Source of the DNA: Alishewanella aestuarii B11
Lineage (GTDB): Bacteria > Pseudomonadota > Gammaproteobacteria > Enterobacterales > Alteromonadaceae
Direction of reading: 5' to 3'
Assembly (NCBI RefSeq): GCF_000280055.1
Contig: NZ_ALAB01000028.1
Span: 124,001-188,000 of the forward strand
Length of the DNA stretch: 64,000 nt
Below, piece by piece: positions 1 to 8,128 of the stretch. The position numbers and the translations under genes are program-made. Numbering within the stretch: position 1 is the stretch's first letter; every line of letters starts with the position of its first letter. The notes beneath the pieces were generated by a model. It searched no databases and was not told where the DNA came from. It was given only the letters and a program-made list of their open reading frames with translations.

Positions 1-1
1 C

Positions 2-466
2 GGCGATCTGCTGTGTCAGCTGTTAACTCAAGCCGGTCATCAACTGGTAGAGCGTGCGGTACTGCCTAATAACCTCTATCAGCTGCGCGCCTTGCTAAGC
101 CGCTGGATCGCCAGTACCGAGGTGCAGGTTGTCCTGATCAATGGTGGTACCGGCTATGCCGCCGATAATTGCACCGTTGCTGCTGTCACACCGTTATTGG
201 ATCAAAGGGTGCCGGGCTTTGGCGAGCTGTTTCGGCAATTATCCTGGCAACAACTCGGCTCAGCGGCGATGCAATCCGGTGCTTTGGCTGGGCTGGCCAA
301 TGGCACCTTAGTGTTTGCAATGCCGGGCTCAGGCTCCGCCTGCACCCTGGCGATGCAACAACTGATTTTGCCACAGCTGGATGGCCATACCGGCCCCTGT
401 AATTTTATTCCACACCTGAAAAATAGTCCGGCCAGCGGCTGTACTACTGCGGAGACCGGCGCATGA
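2..466 (+). CDS. moaB: MoaB, molybdopterin biosynthesis (5' end outside window)
   Basis: Partial gene; the reading frame is open from base 2 and the start lies upstream of the window. MoaB is a MogA/MoaB-fold protein of the molybdenum cofactor pathway. In many bacteria it carries or resembles the MPT-adenylylating activity, while in E. coli its role is not settled. Visible family signatures are INGGTG in the phosphate-binding loop, PGFGELFR, a Gly/Ala-rich segment ending FAMPGS, and the C-terminal PCNFIPHLK. The stop codon overlaps the moaC start as ATGA (463-466), so the two are probably translationally coupled. A second member of the fold, mogA-like, lies at 29880-30416. Confidence 0.93.
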   Translation, partial: GDLLCQLLTQAGHQLVERAVLPNNLYQLRALLSRWIASTEVQVVLINGGTGYAADNCTVAAVTPLLDQRVPGFGELFRQLSWQQLGSAAMQSGALAGLANGTLVFAMPGSGSACTLAMQQLILPQLDGHTGPCNFIPHLKNSPASGCTTAETGA

Positions 467-963
467 ATACCCTAACCCATCTCGATCAACAAGGTGCGGC
501 GGCGATGGTTGATATTAGCACTAAAGCCGACAGCCAACGCCTGGCACGCGCCGGCGCTCTGGTGCAAACCCGCCCCGAGGTAATCCGACTGATTGAACAG
601 GCACTGCTAAAAAAAGGCGATGTGCTGGCCACTGCGCGCATTGCCGGCATTATGGCGGCAAAAAAAACCAGCGACCTGATCCCGCTCTGTCATCCGCTGC
701 TGTTAAGCAAAGTCAGTGTCGATTTTCAGCTGGATGCGGCCGCCGGTCAGATCCGTATCGAAGCCTGCTGTCAGCTTAGCGGCAGTACCGGTGTCGAGAT
801 GGAAGCCCTGACCGCGGCCAGTGTCGCCGCCCTGACCATTTACGATATGTGTAAAGCGGTAGATAAAGCTATGACCATTAGTGATATTCGTTTGTTGGAG
901 AAAACCGGCGGTAAATCCGGCCATTATAAGTATCAGTCAGCATGGGAGCCTAGCGATGCTTAA
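463..963 (+). CDS. moaC: MoaC, cyclic pyranopterin monophosphate synthase
   Basis: A 166-residue protein of typical MoaC length. With MoaA it converts GTP to cyclic pyranopterin monophosphate, the first step of molybdenum cofactor synthesis in the cytoplasm. Conserved segments are MVDIS near the N terminus, DLIPLCHPL (His of the active site), [16 protein letters not shown] (catalytic Asp/Lys region) and the KSGHY tail. It overlaps moaB by four bases and its 3' end overlaps the moaD start by eight, so moaB-moaC-moaD-moaE read as one operon. No moaA is visible in the window. Confidence 0.97.
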   Translation: MNTLTHLDQQGAAAMVDISTKADSQRLARAGALVQTRPEVIRLIEQALLKKGDVLATARIAGIMAAKKTSDLIPLCHPLLLSKVSVDFQLDAAAGQIRIEACCQLSGSTGVEMEALTAASVAALTIYDMCKAVDKAMTISDIRLLEKTGGKSGHYKYQSAWEPSDA

Positions 964-1207
964 GATCTTATTTTTTGCGGCCCTGCGGGAGCGCTTAGGC
1001 TGTGCCAGTACCAACCTGGATCTGCAGGGGCAAGTGCTGACCGCGCGTGACGTCCTAAACCAGCTCGCCAGCCAGTCAACGCAATGGCAACCCCATCTGG
1101 CTGACACCGACCTGCTATGCGCGGTTAATCAGCATCTGGTACCCCTGTCTCATCCGGTGACGGCGGGTGATGAACTGGCGTTTTTCCCACCGGTGACCGG
1201 AGGTTAA
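956..1207 (+). CDS. moaD: MoaD, molybdopterin synthase small subunit
   Basis: An 83-residue ubiquitin-fold sulfur carrier. The start at 956 is chosen over an upstream in-frame ATG at 881, because 956 gives the canonical N terminus [15 protein letters not shown] and the earlier one lies deep inside moaC. The C terminus is PPVTGG; the terminal Gly-Gly is the site that MoeB adenylates and that is then thiocarboxylated. With MoaE it forms molybdopterin synthase. The gene ends one base before moaE, and its last codons supply the moaE ribosome binding site (GGAGG). Confidence 0.95.
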   Translation: MLKILFFAALRERLGCASTNLDLQGQVLTARDVLNQLASQSTQWQPHLADTDLLCAVNQHLVPLSHPVTAGDELAFFPPVTGG

Positions 1208-1208
1208 G

Positions 1209-1658
1209 ATGTCCCTGAGGATAGTGGTGCAACAGCCGGATTTTGCGGTGGCCAGCGAATATGAACGCTTACGGCAAGATGCCCGCTGCGGCGCCGTCGT
1301 CACTTTTACGGGTCTGGTACGGGAGTTGGCAGAGGCAGAGCTGCTAAGCATGACACTGGAACATTATCCGGGCATGACCGAGCAGGCATTAACCCAGATC
1401 GCAACAGCGGCGCAGCAGCGCTGGCAACTGGGCGCGGTTACTATTATTCATCGGGTCGGTACCCTGTTACCGAACGAGCAAATCGTGTTTGTCGGCGTCG
1501 CCAGTGCGCATCGGGCCGCCGGCTTTGCGGCTGGCGAATTTATCATGGATTACCTGAAAAACCGCGCACCGTTCTGGAAAAAAGAACACACGTCCAGCGG
1601 CGAATACTGGGTTGCAGCGAAAGTCAGCGATCAAGCCGCATTAAAGCGCTGGCAATAA
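1209..1658 (+). CDS. moaE: MoaE, molybdopterin synthase catalytic subunit
   Basis: 149 residues, the usual size. MoaE receives sulfur from thiocarboxylated MoaD to convert cPMP to molybdopterin. Seen: GAVVTFTGLVR, the LEHYPGM segment, HRVG, VGVASAHRAAGFAA, and the catalytic-region FWKKE that carries the conserved lysines. It is the last moa gene; modA follows after 33 bases on the same strand, suggesting one molybdenum supply transcript. Confidence 0.97.
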   Translation: MSLRIVVQQPDFAVASEYERLRQDARCGAVVTFTGLVRELAEAELLSMTLEHYPGMTEQALTQIATAAQQRWQLGAVTIIHRVGTLLPNEQIVFVGVASAHRAAGFAAGEFIMDYLKNRAPFWKKEHTSSGEYWVAAKVSDQAALKRWQ

Positions 1659-1691
1659 GCTGTATGCTAAAACAATGACGAGGGCAAACTG

Positions 1692-2495
1692 ATGCAGCTG
1701 ATGTTCCGCTTTATCCTAACCCTGCTCTGCTGGATATGGGCAACCCCTGTCAGCGCGGCAGAGCAGCCAACTACTGAACCACTGCGTATCGCCGTGGCGG
1801 CTAACTTTCACGGTACCCTGCAACAACTGATTAGCCGCTATCAGCAACAACAGTCACAGACCTTTTTACTCAGCGCCGGCTCCTCCGGCGCGCTCTACAC
1901 CCAAATCCGGCAGGATGCGCCCTTTCATCTGTTTTTTTCAGCAGATAGTGAGCGGCCGGCAAGCCTGGAACAGGCCGGGCTCACCCGGTCCGGCTCACGT
2001 TTTACTTATGCCGAAGGCGTGCTGGTACTCTGGTCTGCCGATCCGACACTGATCGATGCCAGGGCCAGTATACTGTTTAGTCAGCACTTCCGGCATCTGA
2101 GCATGGCAGAACCACGCCACGCGCCCTATGGTCTGGCGGCACAACAAGTGCTGACTGCACTGGAACTGTGGCAACCGCTGGCACAACAACAAAAATTGGT
2201 GCGGGCCCAGTCGATTGCCCAAGCCTATGGTCAGATTGCCTCTGGTGCCGCAGCGTTGGGGTTTGTCGCGCTGGCACAGCTTAAAGACAGTGCCGGTCAA
2301 ATCAGCGGCTCTTATTGGTTGCCGCCGGCAGAACTATACCAACCGATAACCCAACAAGCGGTGATCCTGAACCGTGCAGCAGCCGATCCACAACTGTTGG
2401 CCGCCGCCGAACACTTTGTTACCTGGCTACAAAGCGTTGAAGCCGTTGCCATTATCGAAGCTGCCGGCTACCGTGTTACTAATACGGCACACTAA
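1692..2495 (+). CDS. modA: ModA, periplasmic molybdate-binding protein
   Basis: 267 residues with a Sec signal peptide (hydrophobic stretch to about residue 22, cleavage after VSA). The mature protein begins with the solute-binding signature LRIAVAANFHGTL, followed by AGSSGALYTQI and the later AYGQIASGAAALGFVAL typical of ModA. It binds molybdate in the periplasm and delivers it to ModBC. A GAGG sequence precedes the ATG at good spacing. modB follows after 18 bases. Confidence 0.95.
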   Translation: MQLMFRFILTLLCWIWATPVSAAEQPTTEPLRIAVAANFHGTLQQLISRYQQQQSQTFLLSAGSSGALYTQIRQDAPFHLFFSADSERPASLEQAGLTRSGSRFTYAEGVLVLWSADPTLIDARASILFSQHFRHLSMAEPRHAPYGLAAQQVLTALELWQPLAQQQKLVRAQSIAQAYGQIASGAAALGFVALAQLKDSAGQISGSYWLPPAELYQPITQQAVILNRAAADPQLLAAAEHFVTWLQSVEAVAIIEAAGYRVTNTAH

Positions 2496-2513
2496 CGCTA
2501 CGGGGAGTAACCA

Positions 2514-3197
2514 ATGCTATCAGCCGATGATCTGAGTGCTTTATGGGTTACCTTTAAACTGGCCCTGATCAGCACCGGCCTGCTGTTAGCGCTCTGTATG
2601 CCGCTGGCCTGGTGGCTGGCGCACACCCGCTGGCGGGGTCGCAGCATCATTGAAGCGATGATTATGCTGCCGCTAGTGCTGCCACCGACAGTATTGGGCT
2701 TTTATCTGTTGCTGCTGCTTGGCCCCCATGGCTGGGTTGGCGGCAGCCTGCAAGCCATGGGCTTTAACCATCTGGCTTTTACGTTCAGCGGGTTGGTCAT
2801 CGGGTCGATGATCTATTCACTGCCATTTGTGATGCAGCCGCTGACAGCAGCATTTCAGGCGGCCGGTGGCCGGATGCTGGAAGTGGCCGCCACCTTAAGA
2901 GCATCTCCGCTGGATCGCTTTCTGTACGTGGTATTGCCGTTATCGCGAAGGGGGTTTCTCACCGCTGCCGTGTTATCCTTTGCCCATTCCCTGGGCGAAT
3001 TTGGCGTCATTATTATGATTGGCGGTAATATTCCGGGACAGACTCAGGTTGCTTCTATTGCCATTTACAACCATGTTGAGGCGATGGACTACGCCGCCGC
3101 CCATACTCTGGCTGCCATTCTGGTGGCATTGTCCTTTGCTTTGCTGCTGCTGGTATACGGGCTTAACCGTAAATTTAAAGTGGTGAGTATCGCATGA
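2514..3197 (+). CDS. modB: ModB, molybdate ABC transporter permease
   Basis: 227 residues and about five transmembrane segments. The inner-membrane permease of the molybdate importer. The MLPLVLPPTVLGFYLL segment and the EAA-loop region (AATLRASPLDRF, then HSLGEFGVIIMIGGNIPG) are characteristic of ModB. The stop overlaps the modC start as ATGA (3194-3197), the standard modBC coupling. Confidence 0.97.
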   Translation: MLSADDLSALWVTFKLALISTGLLLALCMPLAWWLAHTRWRGRSIIEAMIMLPLVLPPTVLGFYLLLLLGPHGWVGGSLQAMGFNHLAFTFSGLVIGSMIYSLPFVMQPLTAAFQAAGGRMLEVAATLRASPLDRFLYVVLPLSRRGFLTAAVLSFAHSLGEFGVIIMIGGNIPGQTQVASIAIYNHVEAMDYAAAHTLAAILVALSFALLLLVYGLNRKFKVVSIA

Positions 3198-4261
3198 GTA
3201 TTGAAGCCAGGCTGCAACTGCAACAGGGCAATTTTGAACTGGACGTGACGCTTGATCTGCCCGGCAGCGGTGTGAGTGCGCTGTTTGGCCGTTCCGGCTC
3301 CGGCAAAACGACTATTCTGCGATGTCTGGCCGGGCTGGAACGGCATGCCGGCATCGATCTGCGGGTCAATGGAGAAATCTGGCAAAGTCAGCAACACTTT
3401 GTGCCGGTACATCAGCGCCCGCTGGGTTATGTCTTTCAGGAAGCCAGTTTATTTCCGCATCTGATGGTCGCTAAAAATCTTGAGTTTGGCTATCGCCGCC
3501 TGCCCCCCGCCCAGCGCAAGGTCGCACTGGACGAAACCATCAGCCTGATGGGGCTGGAAACACTGCTCGCACGCTACCCGCAACAACTGTCAGGCGGACA
3601 ACGGCAACGGGTAGCGATGGCGCGTGCCCTGCTAACCAGCCCACGCTTACTGCTGATGGATGAACCGATGGCGGCTCTGGATCAGCGCAGCAAAGCGGAA
3701 ATTCTGCCTTATCTGGAACGTCTGCACCAGCATCTGGCTATTCCAATCATTTATGTCAGCCACGCCATCCATGAAGTCTGCCGGCTGGCCGATTATCTGG
3801 TGTTACTGGAACAAGGCAAGGTTCAGGCGCAGGGGCCATTGCAACAACTGCTGACCCAACCCGACTTACCACTGGCGCAGGATGCCGATGCCGCCTCGAT
3901 GCTACTTGCCACCGTATTGCAGCATACCGCTGATGAAATGAGTGAATTACAGCTGCCTGATGGCCAGCGGCTCCTGATTTCACGCTTGCAACTGGCCGAG
4001 GGCCAAAATGTCCGTACCCGGATCCTGGCCCGTGACGTGGCAATCAGTCTGGTACAACCGCAATTTTCCAGCGTGAATAATTGCTTAAGGGTAGAACTGG
4101 AACAGATTGAGGCCGATCCTCATCCGGGGCATCAACTGTTGTTACTGCGTTTGGCCGGACAACCCTTATTGGCCAGGTTAAGCCGCCGCTCCGTCAGTCG
4201 CTTGCAATTACAACCCGGCCAACAGCTGTTTGCCCAAATTAAAGCGGTGGCGCTGGATTAA
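3194..4261 (+). CDS. modC: ModC, molybdate ABC transporter ATPase
   Basis: 355 residues. ABC ATPase domain with Walker A GRSGSGKTT (residues 32-40), Q-loop VFQEASLFPH, signature LSGGQRQRVAMARAL, Walker B LLLMDEPMAALD and the H-loop in YVSHAI. A C-terminal TOBE (molybdate-binding) domain covers roughly residues 285-355, as expected for ModC rather than a generic ATPase. It powers molybdate import through ModB. The convergent moeA gene ends three bases downstream, with no obvious hairpin terminator between them. Confidence 0.97.
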   Translation: MSIEARLQLQQGNFELDVTLDLPGSGVSALFGRSGSGKTTILRCLAGLERHAGIDLRVNGEIWQSQQHFVPVHQRPLGYVFQEASLFPHLMVAKNLEFGYRRLPPAQRKVALDETISLMGLETLLARYPQQLSGGQRQRVAMARALLTSPRLLLMDEPMAALDQRSKAEILPYLERLHQHLAIPIIYVSHAIHEVCRLADYLVLLEQGKVQAQGPLQQLLTQPDLPLAQDADAASMLLATVLQHTADEMSELQLPDGQRLLISRLQLAEGQNVRTRILARDVAISLVQPQFSSVNNCLRVELEQIEADPHPGHQLLLLRLAGQPLLARLSRRSVSRLQLQPGQQLFAQIKAVALD

Positions 4262-4264
4262 GCA

Positions 4265-5485
4265 CTATTGCAGCAGCTTCCCAAAAGGCTGAATAGTCAC
4301 CATTTCGCCGCTGGCGATACTGCCACTCTGTTGCGGCAGCACGATATAGCAATTGGCATTGGCGATGGAGCTAAGCATACCTGAGCTTTGGCTGCCCAAG
4401 GTTTTTACAAACAGCCCCTCGGCAGTGGCCCAATAGTAACCACGCTGATAATCCGCGCGACCTGGCTGTTTTTTTAAGGTCACAGTCGTCACTGCTGTGA
4501 GTTGGTTAGCTGGCGAGACCGTAGCACCGGCCAGCTTTAGCAGCACCGGCTGAACCAGTTGATCCAGCGTCACCACCGCTGCCACCGGATTACCGGGCAA
4601 ACCAAAAAACCAACAGTTTTCCAATTTACCAAAGGCAAAAGGTTTACCGGGTTTAATCGCCACTTTCCAGAAATTCACCTGGCCCAGTTCAGACAGAATT
4701 TGCCGCGTATAGTCGGCATCGCCAACCGAGACGCCGGCACTGGTAATCAGCGCATCCGCCTCCCGCATTGCCCGTTGAAAGGCCTGGCGGATCGCCTCTG
4801 GCTGATCCGGCAATAAGCCCAGATCCAACACCTCGACCCCAAGGCGTTGCAGCATGGCGCGCAATACTACCCGGTTGCTGTCATAGATATGACCTTGAGG
4901 TAACGGCTGTCCCGGTAACACCAGTTCATCACCGGTGGAGAAGATGGCAATCTTAAGCTTACGCCTGACCGCCACATCTGCAATACCCAGCGACGCCAAT
5001 AAGCCTAATTGTGGCGCCGTTAACCGGCAACCGGCACTGAGCACCTGCTGCCCATTTTTCAGATCTTCGCCAGCTTTGCGCACATTTTCACCCACTTTCG
5101 GCACAAAATCTGCGATAACTTTGCCATCTTGCAGCCGTACCTGCTCCTGCATAATGACCGTATCGGCACCCGCTGGCATTACAGCACCGGTCATAATCCG
5201 CACGCAGCTTTGTGGCGCTAACGCAGCAGTAAAGGCATGGCCGGCCAGTGCCGAACCTTGCAGTGTTAACGCTTGCCCGGCTTTAACCTCAGCCGCCCGC
5301 ACCGCATAACCATCCATCGCTGAGTTGTCGTAGCCCGGCACGTCAAAACTGGCCAGCACCGGCTCTGCCAATACCCGGTCCAGCGCCTGCGCCAGTGGCA
5401 CCTGCTCAGTCTCACTGACGGCGCTGACCTGTGCCAACATCTGCGCCAGGGCATCCGCCACTGGCAGCAAAGCCCCTGCTGTCAT
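4265..5485 (-). CDS. moeA: MoeA, molybdopterin molybdenumtransferase
   Basis: 406 residues from the ATG at 5485; the ten-residue longer reading is less likely because 5485 forms an ATGA overlap with the narL stop. MoeA inserts molybdate into adenylylated molybdopterin. Family segments: ALDRVLAEPV, PGYDNSAMDGYAVR, RIMTGAVMPAGADTVI, STGDELV, ITSAGVSVGDADY, KPGKPFAFG and GLPGNPVA. Its coupling to narL links cofactor completion to nitrate signalling, an unusual neighbour for moeA. Confidence 0.96.
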   Translation of the reverse strand: MTAGALLPVADALAQMLAQVSAVSETEQVPLAQALDRVLAEPVLASFDVPGYDNSAMDGYAVRAAEVKAGQALTLQGSALAGHAFTAALAPQSCVRIMTGAVMPAGADTVIMQEQVRLQDGKVIADFVPKVGENVRKAGEDLKNGQQVLSAGCRLTAPQLGLLASLGIADVAVRRKLKIAIFSTGDELVLPGQPLPQGHIYDSNRVVLRAMLQRLGVEVLDLGLLPDQPEAIRQAFQRAMREADALITSAGVSVGDADYTRQILSELGQVNFWKVAIKPGKPFAFGKLENCWFFGLPGNPVAAVVTLDQLVQPVLLKLAGATVSPANQLTAVTTVTLKKQPGRADYQRGYYWATAEGLFVKTLGSQSSGMLSSIANANCYIVLPQQSGSIASGEMVTIQPFGKLLQ

Positions 5486-6135
5486 AACTTGCCGCCCTGC
5501 TGATTGACCATCCACACTGCCGCTTCCACCCGGGAGCGCAAACCGAGCTTTTTCAGCAGATGTTTAACATGTACCTTTACGGTACCATCAGAGATATTCA
5601 GTTCGCGGGCAATTACTTTATTGCTCATACCTTTGGCAATTAAATGCAAAATTTCATATTCGCGGTTGGTTAAACTGTTCAGCTCAGCCGGCGTTTTTGC
5701 CTGTGGCCGGCGCAAGGCAGTGGCCAGCACCTGGGTAATGGCTTCACTTAGCACCATCTTGCCTTCCAGTGCCTTTTTGATTTGATCCAGTAGCACTTCC
5801 GGATCGGTATCTTTTAATAAATAGCCATCGGCGCCATTACTGATGGCTTTGACAATATCTTCATCGGCATCTGATACCGTCAGCATCACAATGCGTGACG
5901 TCACGCCCTCATCGCGCATCCGCTTCAGGGTTTCCAGCCCATCCATACCTTGCATATTCAGATCAAGAATAATCAGGTCCGGATCCAGTTCTGCCGCCAG
6001 TTTAATTGCATCCTGACCATTACTGGCTTCCGCTATGACTTCTAACTCGTCTTCCAACGCCAGTAGCTGCTTTAAGCCTTTGCGTAATAATGGATGATCA
6101 TCAACCAGCATCACGCTGGATTTTTGCTCTGACAT
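5482..6135 (-). CDS. narL: NarL-type nitrate/nitrite response regulator
   Basis: 217 residues. N-terminal receiver domain with acidic pair VDDH, phosphoacceptor Asp58 in IILDLN and conserved Lys108 in YLLKD. C-terminal LuxR/GerE-type helix-turn-helix from about residue 150 (LTNREYEILHLIAKGMSNK, then DGTVKVHVKHLLKKL). The likely partner is the NarX-type kinase at 8128-9909. It should bind TACYNMT heptamers, which are abundant in this window. Transcribed with moeA, divergently from narK. NarP would be an equally valid family name; NarL is chosen for the NarX partner. Confidence 0.93.
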   Translation of the reverse strand: MSEQKSSVMLVDDHPLLRKGLKQLLALEDELEVIAEASNGQDAIKLAAELDPDLIILDLNMQGMDGLETLKRMRDEGVTSRIVMLTVSDADEDIVKAISNGADGYLLKDTDPEVLLDQIKKALEGKMVLSEAITQVLATALRRPQAKTPAELNSLTNREYEILHLIAKGMSNKVIARELNISDGTVKVHVKHLLKKLGLRSRVEAAVWMVNQQGGKL

Positions 6136-6201
6136 AACCTGCTCCTGACTGCCTGTCTCGTGGCTTTACCCATATTAGCTTAGATCTATGCTACGGATAC
6201 T

Positions 6202-6215
6202 TTGATATAAATCAT
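6202..6215. promoter_or_regulatory. FNR-type box, narL side
   Basis: TTGATATAAATCAT matches the FNR/Anr consensus TTGAT-N4-ATCAA at nine of ten positions. It lies 67 bases upstream of the narL start, suggesting anaerobic control of narL-moeA; an effect on narK from 245 bases away is also possible. Confidence 0.7.
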
Positions 6216-6328
6216 GTTCGCCGCCGCTACCTATTTTGGCCGCCGGAGATCTGCGGGCAGGCAACGCAACACTAAGCAGCATTATCTTATTGAAAATATT
6301 TGATAATTGCAGCCCTAATCCTTGCAAC

Positions 6329-6344
6329 TACCACTTTAGTGATA
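6329..6344. promoter_or_regulatory. NarL/NarP 7-2-7 palindrome upstream of narK
   Basis: TACCACT-TT-AGTGATA: two inverted heptamers separated by two bases, one mismatch from perfect symmetry. This is the arrangement NarL and NarP bind. It lies 116 bases upstream of the narK ATG. Confidence 0.65.
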
Positions 6345-6459
6345 CCTCGTCTTAGCTGACCCACGCCTTTGGCTAACTCCTTAGATACATTGTGCCTCCC
6401 GCCATTGCCAATCAGACTTGCTGCAGTAAGCACTCTGCCAAGACAACAGGAGTTACCAG

Positions 6460-8076
6460 ATGTCTGATTTAAGAAAATGGCAGCCAGAAGACGAGAATTT
6501 CTGGCAACAAAGCGGGCGTGGCATCGCTACCCGCAATCTATGGATCTCTATACCCAGCCTGCTCTGCGGGTTCGCGGTCTGGATGATGTGGAGCATCATT
6601 AGTGTTCAGATGCTAAATCTTGGGTTTCCGTATTCCGCCTCGGAGCTCTTTACCCTGGCAGCAATCGCTGGCTTAAGTGGCGCGACCTTGCGCATTCCTG
6701 CCAGCTTCTTTGTCCGGCTCTGTGGTGGGCGCTATACCATTTTCCTTACCACCAGCTTATTGATGATCCCAGCGTTTGGCACCGGCATCGCATTACAGGA
6801 TCCCAATACACCGTTCTGGGTGTTTCAGTTGATGGCCTTATTATCCGGCATCGGTGGTGGTAACTTTGCCGCTTCAATGTCGAATATCAGCTTCTTCTTC
6901 CCGAAAAAACAGCAAGGTTTAGCGCTGGGCATGAATGCCGGCCTGGGTAACTTTGGTGTCACGACCATGCAGATCCTGATCCCGCTATTTATGACCTTTG
7001 GTGCCTTTACCCTGGTCGGTGGCGGTGAGCCGATGATCCTGCAAAAGGCCAGTGGTACCCTGATTGGGAGTATCCCGGCTGGAAGTGAAACCTGGATCCA
7101 GAATGGCGGTTTCTTATGGCTATTGCTGTTAATCCCGCTGGCCTTTGCCATCTGGTTTGGCATGAATAACATCAATACTGAAGAGGTAACACCTAAGCTA
7201 CCGAGCGCCGTCGGTTCCTTCTCCATTCAGCTGGCGATGTACGGCATTGGCTTGATCGCCTCGGTAATTGGTTTATGGCTGATTCTACCGGCCAGTGCCA
7301 ATGGCTCCGGCTTTAGTATTCCGAAAGAACTGGTATTAGTGCTGGTGCCAATGGCCACAGTACTGGCGCTGAAAGTATTGCCGGGCGCCATCCGTGCCAG
7401 TCTGGACCGGCAGTATAAGATTTTCAATAATAAGCACACCTGGGTCATGAGCATTCTGTATGTCATGACCTTTGGTTCCTTTATCGGTTTTGCCGCCGCG
7501 CTGCCGTTATCTATCCAGGTGATCTTTGGCTACAGCCACCTGATGGTAGATGGCGTGATGACCCACAACACTCCGAATCCGAATGGTCCCAGCGCCCTGA
7601 CCTATGCCTGGATCGCCCCCTTTATCGGCGCCTTAATCCGGCCAGTGGGTGGTTGGATCTCAGACCGTTTAGGTGGTGCTCTGGTTACCCAGATCTGTGC
7701 CGTGGTGATGGTACTGGCAGCCTTAGGTGCCGCCTTCTTTATGCAGCAGGCTTATCAATCGGCAACACCAGAGCAGTACTTTATGCCGTTCTTCCTGATC
7801 TTCCTGCTGTTATTCGCCGCCAGCGGCATTGGTAATGCATCAACCTTTAAAACCATTGCCGTGGTGTTTCCAAAAGAACAAGCCGGGCCGGTGCTGGGCT
7901 GGACCTCTGCCGTCGCCGCCTACGGTGCTTTCTATATTCCACAGGTATTTGGTGAGCAGATCAAAGCCGCAACCCCAGAATATGCGATGATCGGCTTTGC
8001 CATCTTCTATGCGCTGTGTCTGGTATTAAACTGGTTCTTCTACCTGCGGAAAAGCGGCGAGTTTTATAACCCTTAA
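6460..8076 (+). CDS. narK: NarK-type nitrate/nitrite transporter (MFS)
   Basis: 538 residues, about 12 transmembrane helices, in the inner membrane. It has the nitrate-porter signature around residues 127-165 (GIGGGNFAASMSNISFFFP, then KKQQGLALGMNAGLGNFG) and a second nitrate signature near residues 445-475 (FAASGIGNASTFKTI, FP). The charged N-terminal leader WQPEDENFW resembles E. coli NarK. The likely role is nitrate uptake or nitrate/nitrite exchange for NarGHI. A strong terminator follows directly. A second, shorter NarK homologue is at 34579. Confidence 0.95.
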   Translation: MSDLRKWQPEDENFWQQSGRGIATRNLWISIPSLLCGFAVWMMWSIISVQMLNLGFPYSASELFTLAAIAGLSGATLRIPASFFVRLCGGRYTIFLTTSLLMIPAFGTGIALQDPNTPFWVFQLMALLSGIGGGNFAASMSNISFFFPKKQQGLALGMNAGLGNFGVTTMQILIPLFMTFGAFTLVGGGEPMILQKASGTLIGSIPAGSETWIQNGGFLWLLLLIPLAFAIWFGMNNINTEEVTPKLPSAVGSFSIQLAMYGIGLIASVIGLWLILPASANGSGFSIPKELVLVLVPMATVLALKVLPGAIRASLDRQYKIFNNKHTWVMSILYVMTFGSFIGFAAALPLSIQVIFGYSHLMVDGVMTHNTPNPNGPSALTYAWIAPFIGALIRPVGGWISDRLGGALVTQICAVVMVLAALGAAFFMQQAYQSATPEQYFMPFFLIFLLLFAASGIGNASTFKTIAVVFPKEQAGPVLGWTSAVAAYGAFYIPQVFGEQIKAATPEYAMIGFAIFYALCLVLNWFFYLRKSGEFYNP

Positions 8077-8097
8077 GCTTGTCTGCAAGCATGCAAG

Positions 8098-8128
8098 GCG
8101 CAGCCCTCAACAGGGCTGCGCTCTTTTT
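8098..8128 (+). terminator. Rho-independent terminator after narK
   Basis: Ten-base perfect stem GCGCAGCCCT / AGGGCTGCGC with a CAAC loop, followed by TCTTTTT. It separates narK from the convergent narX, whose stop codon begins at its end. Confidence 0.93.

Larger units (their letters stand above)
6136..6459. promoter_or_regulatory. Divergent narL / narK control region
   Basis: 324 bases without a gene between the narL and narK starts. It holds one FNR-type box near narL, one NarL-type 7-2-7 palindrome toward narK (both listed separately) and extra single heptamers TACCCAT at 6167-6173 and TACCTAT at 6228-6234. A ribosome binding site (CAGGAG) precedes narK. The arrangement suggests oxygen- and nitrate-dependent control in both directions. 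Confidence 0.7.
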